A stretch of 39,663 bases of DNA from Methylococcus sp. GTDB lineage: Bacteria; Pseudomonadota; Gammaproteobacteria; Methylococcales; Methylococcaceae. The position numbers and the translations under genes are program-made. This document shows positions 36,601-39,663 of the stretch, in pieces. Every line of letters begins with the position of its first letter. Positions within the stretch are counted from its first letter, which is position 1. Below the pieces are notes generated by a model. It saw nothing but the letters and a program-made list of their open reading frames with translations. It was not told the origin of the DNA and did not search any database. The stretch is taken from the NCBI GenBank assembly GCA_007280285.1, contig QYQA01000121.1:1-39663 (forward strand). Reading direction: 5' to 3'.

Positions 36601-37286
36601 AAGACATCCTTGGGGGGATTTAGAGGCTCAGTGAGGGGATATTCGGCGACATCCAGTAAAAGGCTGCGCCACAGTGAGGGTTGCCAGAGGGCGGGTTCAG
36701 GCAGGGGTCTCTCGTGGCCTTGGTGGGTGATCAAGCTGTTAGACCCCCGGGCCCAGGCTTCTAGCCAATCCGATCGGTAGACCTGATATTGATCAAAGAG
36801 ATCGGCCAGCCGCTCGGCCAGCTGATAGCGTTTTCTAAGGTCCTGATCGTCAGAAAGAAAACGGCGAATAGGTTCGTAGAGAGGCTGGTCCAAACACAGA
36901 GGCAGAAGCTTCATCAGCCGCCAAAGGAGTTCAGGCTTGTCAAAAGGAGAGGATTCTGGGACGTCTAAGGGGCCAAGCACCGCGCGGTACACCTGCCAAA
37001 GGAACCTTGAAGGCAGTGAAAAGGAGAGGGCAGCAGCAATCCCTGAAGCCTTAGCGTCTGGAGGATCTCCACTAGCATCCGCCATAGCCATTTTAAGCCA
37101 CTGCGCCATGCCGTTACTTTGGACGAGAAAAACTTCATTTTCGAGGGGTTCAAGCGGATACCGGTCCATCCAGGCGAGAAGGAGGTCCCGGAGCGCCTCC
37201 AGCCGATTGCTATGGATCAGTAAGAGGCCTGGTTGATGCGAGGGAGGGGAGGTGTCTATCACAAGATGCCGGGTAGCGTCCGTCAA
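33654..37286 (-). CDS. recC: exodeoxyribonuclease V subunit gamma
   Basis: 1210 aa; LLIHSNRLEALRDLLLAWM...ENEVFLVQSNGMAQWLKM, RDIMVMVPDIEAFAPHIQAVFG, LLGMNDGDYPRP, followed by recB with 8-nt overlap. Confidence 0.96.
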   Translation of the reverse strand: MTDATRHLVIDTSPPSHQPGLLLIHSNRLEALRDLLLAWMDRYPLEPLENEVFLVQSNGMAQWLKMAMADASGDPPDAKASGIAAALSFSLPSRFLWQVYRAVLGPLDVPESSPFDKPELLWRLMKLLPLCLDQPLYEPIRRFLSDDQDLRKRYQLAERLADLFDQYQVYRSDWLEAWARGSNSLITHQGHERPLPEPALWQPSLWRSLLLDVAEYPLTEPLNPPKDVLSRASVHARFIDKARGWGSLERPPRLPRRLMIFGLSSLPRQSLEVLEVLSKWTQIFVSIQNPSEHYWSDIVADRELLNPRRHQRQSRKANRPEILSEELLHLHAHPLLAAWGRQGRDFIALLDELDDPALRGQYQPLLQGLNRRIDCFESPGTATLLQQLQDDIRDLRPLSESKPLWPACDPRQDHSIRFHVAHGPLREVEILHDQLLALLNEVSSLRPRDIMVMVPDIEAFAPHIQAVFGLHDPGSERAIPFTLADQNRRTSDPLIKALEKLLNLPNARLGVSEVLDFLDVVALRQRFRIKPSDIPLYHRWIHNAHIRWGLHGAHRTALGLLSEDAVGQNTWLFGCRRLLLGYATGDSVDEWQGIIPSDDIGGLEASSLGPLIEFLDQLEKAWSALSEVRSPDEWALTLNALIEDFFDPTGTDDGLTVLEMERQLEDWRVTCERSGYQEPLPLSIVKDHWLAALGGQGLSQGYLAGAVTFATLMPMRAIPFEVVCLLGMNDGDYPRPRNTLDFDLMAHDVRPGDRSRREDDRYLFLEALLAARRHLHISWVGHSINDHTERPPSVLVGQLRDHLEAGWSLANDVVPGFKQLMEALTTVHPLQPFSPRYFKRLDPPSGLFSFAHEWISSADERDSQEPPRGNPIEQRLPPPVLDEPLTLRAITAFLQCPAKTFFQEALAIFFHGDEEPSEDVEPFTLSPLDRWSLGEALIQHQRGFIKNIESQGIDSPSNGLMASLNDRATVFMRRYQAKGALVSDSFGDLALEELKTSHQALLPSWGAILVEWPHEKNNDALSIHHEIHLDGQVIRLVDSVEGLRFNDQGDLLHLVLEASDLKKDGRYRKDVIARHWVTHLALNLEGRKINTQILSKMDSVVLEPLPSDEAAHHLDHLLEAWFEGMQRPLPMALKTGFAWIEEHDHEKARKAYEGDPSRPGEGIRNPYLRRAFPSFKALFETGVFESWAHQLLEPLHQMILHQEDRGRQRG

Positions 37287-37672
37287 GGTGGTGTAGTTGC
37301 TCTGGCTGACTTCCGGTTCGATTAAAAACCCTGTGATTTTATCAGAATACTGAGGATAGTCCCTTTTCTACCCGCATAAATACCCAGAGGTAAGGCCATG
37401 ATATATAAATAAACTAGAGTTAAAACTGGCTTCAGCAAGGATACGGAATTAGGCTTCGAACTTATCCTCCCAACGTCCATCATAACCTCTACCCAAGAGA
37501 CGACAATATTGTTCTCAGAGATGGTCAACATAGTTATGAATGAGGCTGTGTGATGCCAAAAAAGGTTCACCCGGAAGGTGTCTTCTGGATTTGAACGTGT
37601 TGCGTGTTGACGATGTTAGGATGCATGCCTGAAATCTATTATGTCCATCGAAGAATTCCAAGGGATTAAGTC

Positions 37673-38914
37673 ATGACCGACATGCGCCGCCGGGTATTTA
37701 TAAAGTCTAGCCTTGTCAGCCTCGGAGCGGGGATCATTTGCACTCCTGCGTGGTCCCAGAAGATAAACATGCTCTCACGTTCAATGGAGCAGGGCTCTGC
37801 CTCTGAAGCATTTCAGCCCCCGATGATGGCGTTCCCGGAGAAAAAACCTTTATGGATGCACTCGGACAGTCCGCCGTTGCTTGAGACGCCGCGCGAAGCC
37901 TTTGCCAATGCGGTAACGCCGAATGATGAATTCTTCGTTCGGTGGCATCATGCCGTGATCCCGGACACTATTGATCTCAAAACTTACCGCCTCTCGGTTT
38001 CGGGCAACGTGGATACGCCTCTCGAACTGAGTCTCGCCGAATTGAAAAGCCGCTTCGAAGCGGTTGAGTTTTATGCGGTCAAGCAATGCGGCGGCAATAG
38101 CCGATCGAGTTTTTCTCCCGTGACGTCTGGGATACAGTGGCATCATGGCGCCATGGGTTGCGCCTTGTGGAAAGGAGTCCGACTGCGCGACGTCCTCGCC
38201 GCCGCCAAAATCAAACCGAATAGTGAATTTCTCAAGCTAAACGGGCTTGAACGGCCGATTCTCCCCGGTACACCGCCATTCATGCGTAAGCTCGACAAAG
38301 ATGAATTTAACCGTGAGGATGTGATTATCGCCTACCAGATGAATGGCGAGGATCTTCCCCTGCTCAATGGTTATCCATTAGTTCTCATTGTGCCGGGTTA
38401 TTTCGCTGACAATTGGGTCAAGATGCTAGAGCGCATCGATGTCTTGGATAAGGACGAGCCGGTTTTTTACACGGACAAGGCTTATCGTCTCCCTGCCAAC
38501 CCCTTCGGATCCGTCGCACCCGGTGATCCCATGCCCAAGGATACACGCGCCTTGAAAGCCCTAAACATAAAATCCGTTATCGCAACCCCATCTGAAAAGG
38601 CCGTCATTCATAGGGGAGATCAAGTCGAGATGGCGGGTGTTGCATTTGATGCGGGCTATGGCATTAAGGAAGTCCTCGTTTCGATGGATCATGGCAAGTC
38701 GTGGACCTCGGCGACCTTGGACAAGGACCTTGGCCGATATGCATTCAGGAGATGGAGCTATACATTTACGCCTTCTAAGTCTGGGATCTTGACTCTGATG
38801 AGTCGCGCAATCAATCGCCTTGGAGAAACCCAGCCACTCCCTGCCAACATGGAGTGGAATCCTTCAGGGTATGCATGGAACGCCGCTGATCATCTCACCA
38901 TCAAAGTGCTTTGA
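37673..38914 (+). CDS. sulfite oxidase-family molybdopterin oxidoreductase (SorA-like)
   Basis: Tat-like leader MRRRVFIKSSLVSLGAG; FFVRWHHAVIPDTIDLKTYRLSVSG; FYAVKQCGGNSRSSF (candidate Mo-binding Cys); YPLVLIVPGYFADNWVKMLERI; C-terminal dimerisation-like domain. Confidence 0.88.
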   Translation: MTDMRRRVFIKSSLVSLGAGIICTPAWSQKINMLSRSMEQGSASEAFQPPMMAFPEKKPLWMHSDSPPLLETPREAFANAVTPNDEFFVRWHHAVIPDTIDLKTYRLSVSGNVDTPLELSLAELKSRFEAVEFYAVKQCGGNSRSSFSPVTSGIQWHHGAMGCALWKGVRLRDVLAAAKIKPNSEFLKLNGLERPILPGTPPFMRKLDKDEFNREDVIIAYQMNGEDLPLLNGYPLVLIVPGYFADNWVKMLERIDVLDKDEPVFYTDKAYRLPANPFGSVAPGDPMPKDTRALKALNIKSVIATPSEKAVIHRGDQVEMAGVAFDAGYGIKEVLVSMDHGKSWTSATLDKDLGRYAFRRWSYTFTPSKSGILTLMSRAINRLGETQPLPANMEWNPSGYAWNAADHLTIKVL

Positions 38915-38943
38915 GTCATGGTAAACAGAATGGAAGTCATACG

Positions 38944-39288
38944 ATGAAAATAATCGGTATCACCCAGTCACTTGCCATTTCATTTTTGTTGGCCTCTTTA
39001 AGTGTAACCGCGGAGGATGCAGCTACCCCCCCTTTTACCGGAAAGACGATTGATTTCCCGAAGGCGTACGTCTATCAGATGCAAAAGGGCGAAGGGTATG
39101 AAACTATCCAGAAGTGCAGCATTTGCCATTCCTTCGGTTACATTCTGAATCAAGGCAAGCAAAACCGTTCTTTCTGGGAGCATGAAACCCATAAAATGAT
39201 CGAGGCTTACAAGGCGCCTATCAGCCCTGAAGAAGAGAAAGTCATCGTCAACTATCTTGCTAAATTCTACGGAAACGATAAGAAATAA
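38944..39288 (+). CDS. c-type cytochrome subunit (SorB-like)
   Basis: Signal peptide MKIIGITQSLAISFLLASLSVTAE; heme-binding CSICH; immediately downstream of the SorA-like gene. ATG at 38944 preferred over the ORF-track start. Confidence 0.85.
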   Translation: MKIIGITQSLAISFLLASLSVTAEDAATPPFTGKTIDFPKAYVYQMQKGEGYETIQKCSICHSFGYILNQGKQNRSFWEHETHKMIEAYKAPISPEEEKVIVNYLAKFYGNDKK

Positions 39289-39311
39289 TTTTCGATCTGA
39301 GATTTATTTGC

Positions 39312-39662
39312 TCATTCGGTGAGGTCGGGGTTGTTGGCGCCAGTCACATTTTTATCCAGCCTTCCTCCTTCAATAAGGTGGCTGTCAGTGAAATCCCATC
39401 TTAGATTCTCAGCCATACGTGATTGCAGCACTCGAATTTTCTCAACCACGGCCTTTTTATTTAGCGCAGGTGATTCGGTCATCTCCCTGAAATGCCCCCC
39501 CAAAAAATCACCCCAACCAAACCAAGCCCCCCCGGTACCTTCGGCTACAGGGTGGTTCCCATCTTTGATTAACCATTGGATTTTCGACGGGGAACAGACT
39601 GGTCCCTTATCAAAATCACACGCTCCGGACGAAATAAGGAGTATAATCCAGAGGGGCCGTCG
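39312..39662 (-). CDS. partial CDS running off the right edge, lipoprotein-like, unknown
   Basis: Frame open past the TTG used in the ORF track: ...RPLWIILLISSGACDFDKGPVCSPSKIQWLIKDGNHPVAEGTGGAWFGWGDFLGGHFREMTESPALNKKAVVEKIRVLQSRMAENLRWDFTDSHLIEGGRLDKNVTGANNPDLTE*. Hydrophobic stretch ending in Cys resembles a lipoprotein signal. Confidence 0.5.
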   Translation of the reverse strand, partial: RRPLWIILLISSGACDFDKGPVCSPSKIQWLIKDGNHPVAEGTGGAWFGWGDFLGGHFREMTESPALNKKAVVEKIRVLQSRMAENLRWDFTDSHLIEGGRLDKNVTGANNPDLTE

Positions 39663-39663
39663 A

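Noticed and set aside
37322-37570. 82-aa minus-strand ORF upstream of recC
   Set aside because: In the AT-richer gap between recC and the SorA-like gene; no convincing RBS or family; hydrophobic tail could be chance.
1-39663. CRISPR arrays, tRNA/rRNA genes, IS elements
   Set aside because: No regularly spaced repeats, no tRNA T-arm/acceptor pattern or rRNA signatures, and no transposase-like ORF or terminal inverted repeats were seen by eye.

Overview
This looks like a chromosomal window from a proteobacterium, probably gammaproteobacterial (recC-recB-recD, lnt, YheT-type hydrolase, LsrG-like protein). I saw no convincing prophage, transposon, CRISPR array, rRNA or tRNA. Recognisable genes include: the 3' end of a MetA-like outer-membrane protein, a YheT-type hydrolase, a PfkB-family sugar kinase, a subtilisin-like protease, an LsrG-like/ABM + Fe-alcohol dehydrogenase + lnt cluster, a lipocalin, ftsH, a YdcF-family gene, ppx/gppA, an orphan ABC ATPase, a second MetA-like OMP, an XRE/S24 regulator, rmuC, recCBD, and a sulfite dehydrogenase-like SorA/SorB pair. 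The most unusual locus is a compact minus-strand operon at about 7393-14252. It encodes an intact P-type ATPase (TGES, DKTGTLT, HP and GDGIND all present) and, three genes downstream, a full-length 790-aa homologue in which every one of these catalytic motifs is replaced (TGES->RGTP, DKTGT->DGDDP, GDGINDS->GLVSQNP) while the membrane segments remain alignable. Unknown small proteins lie between and around the two ATPases. This suggests a paired catalytic/pseudo-enzyme P-type ATPase system. Secondary findings are a plus-strand structured RNA candidate with a terminator opposite the ftsH leader, candidate operators (TAGC/GCTA dyads) flanking the S24 regulator and controlling a 62-aa microprotein, a protease with a tandem-duplicated propeptide-like region, and a partial lipoprotein-like CDS at the right edge that the ORF track truncates. 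All family assignments are from reading the sequences, with no database search.
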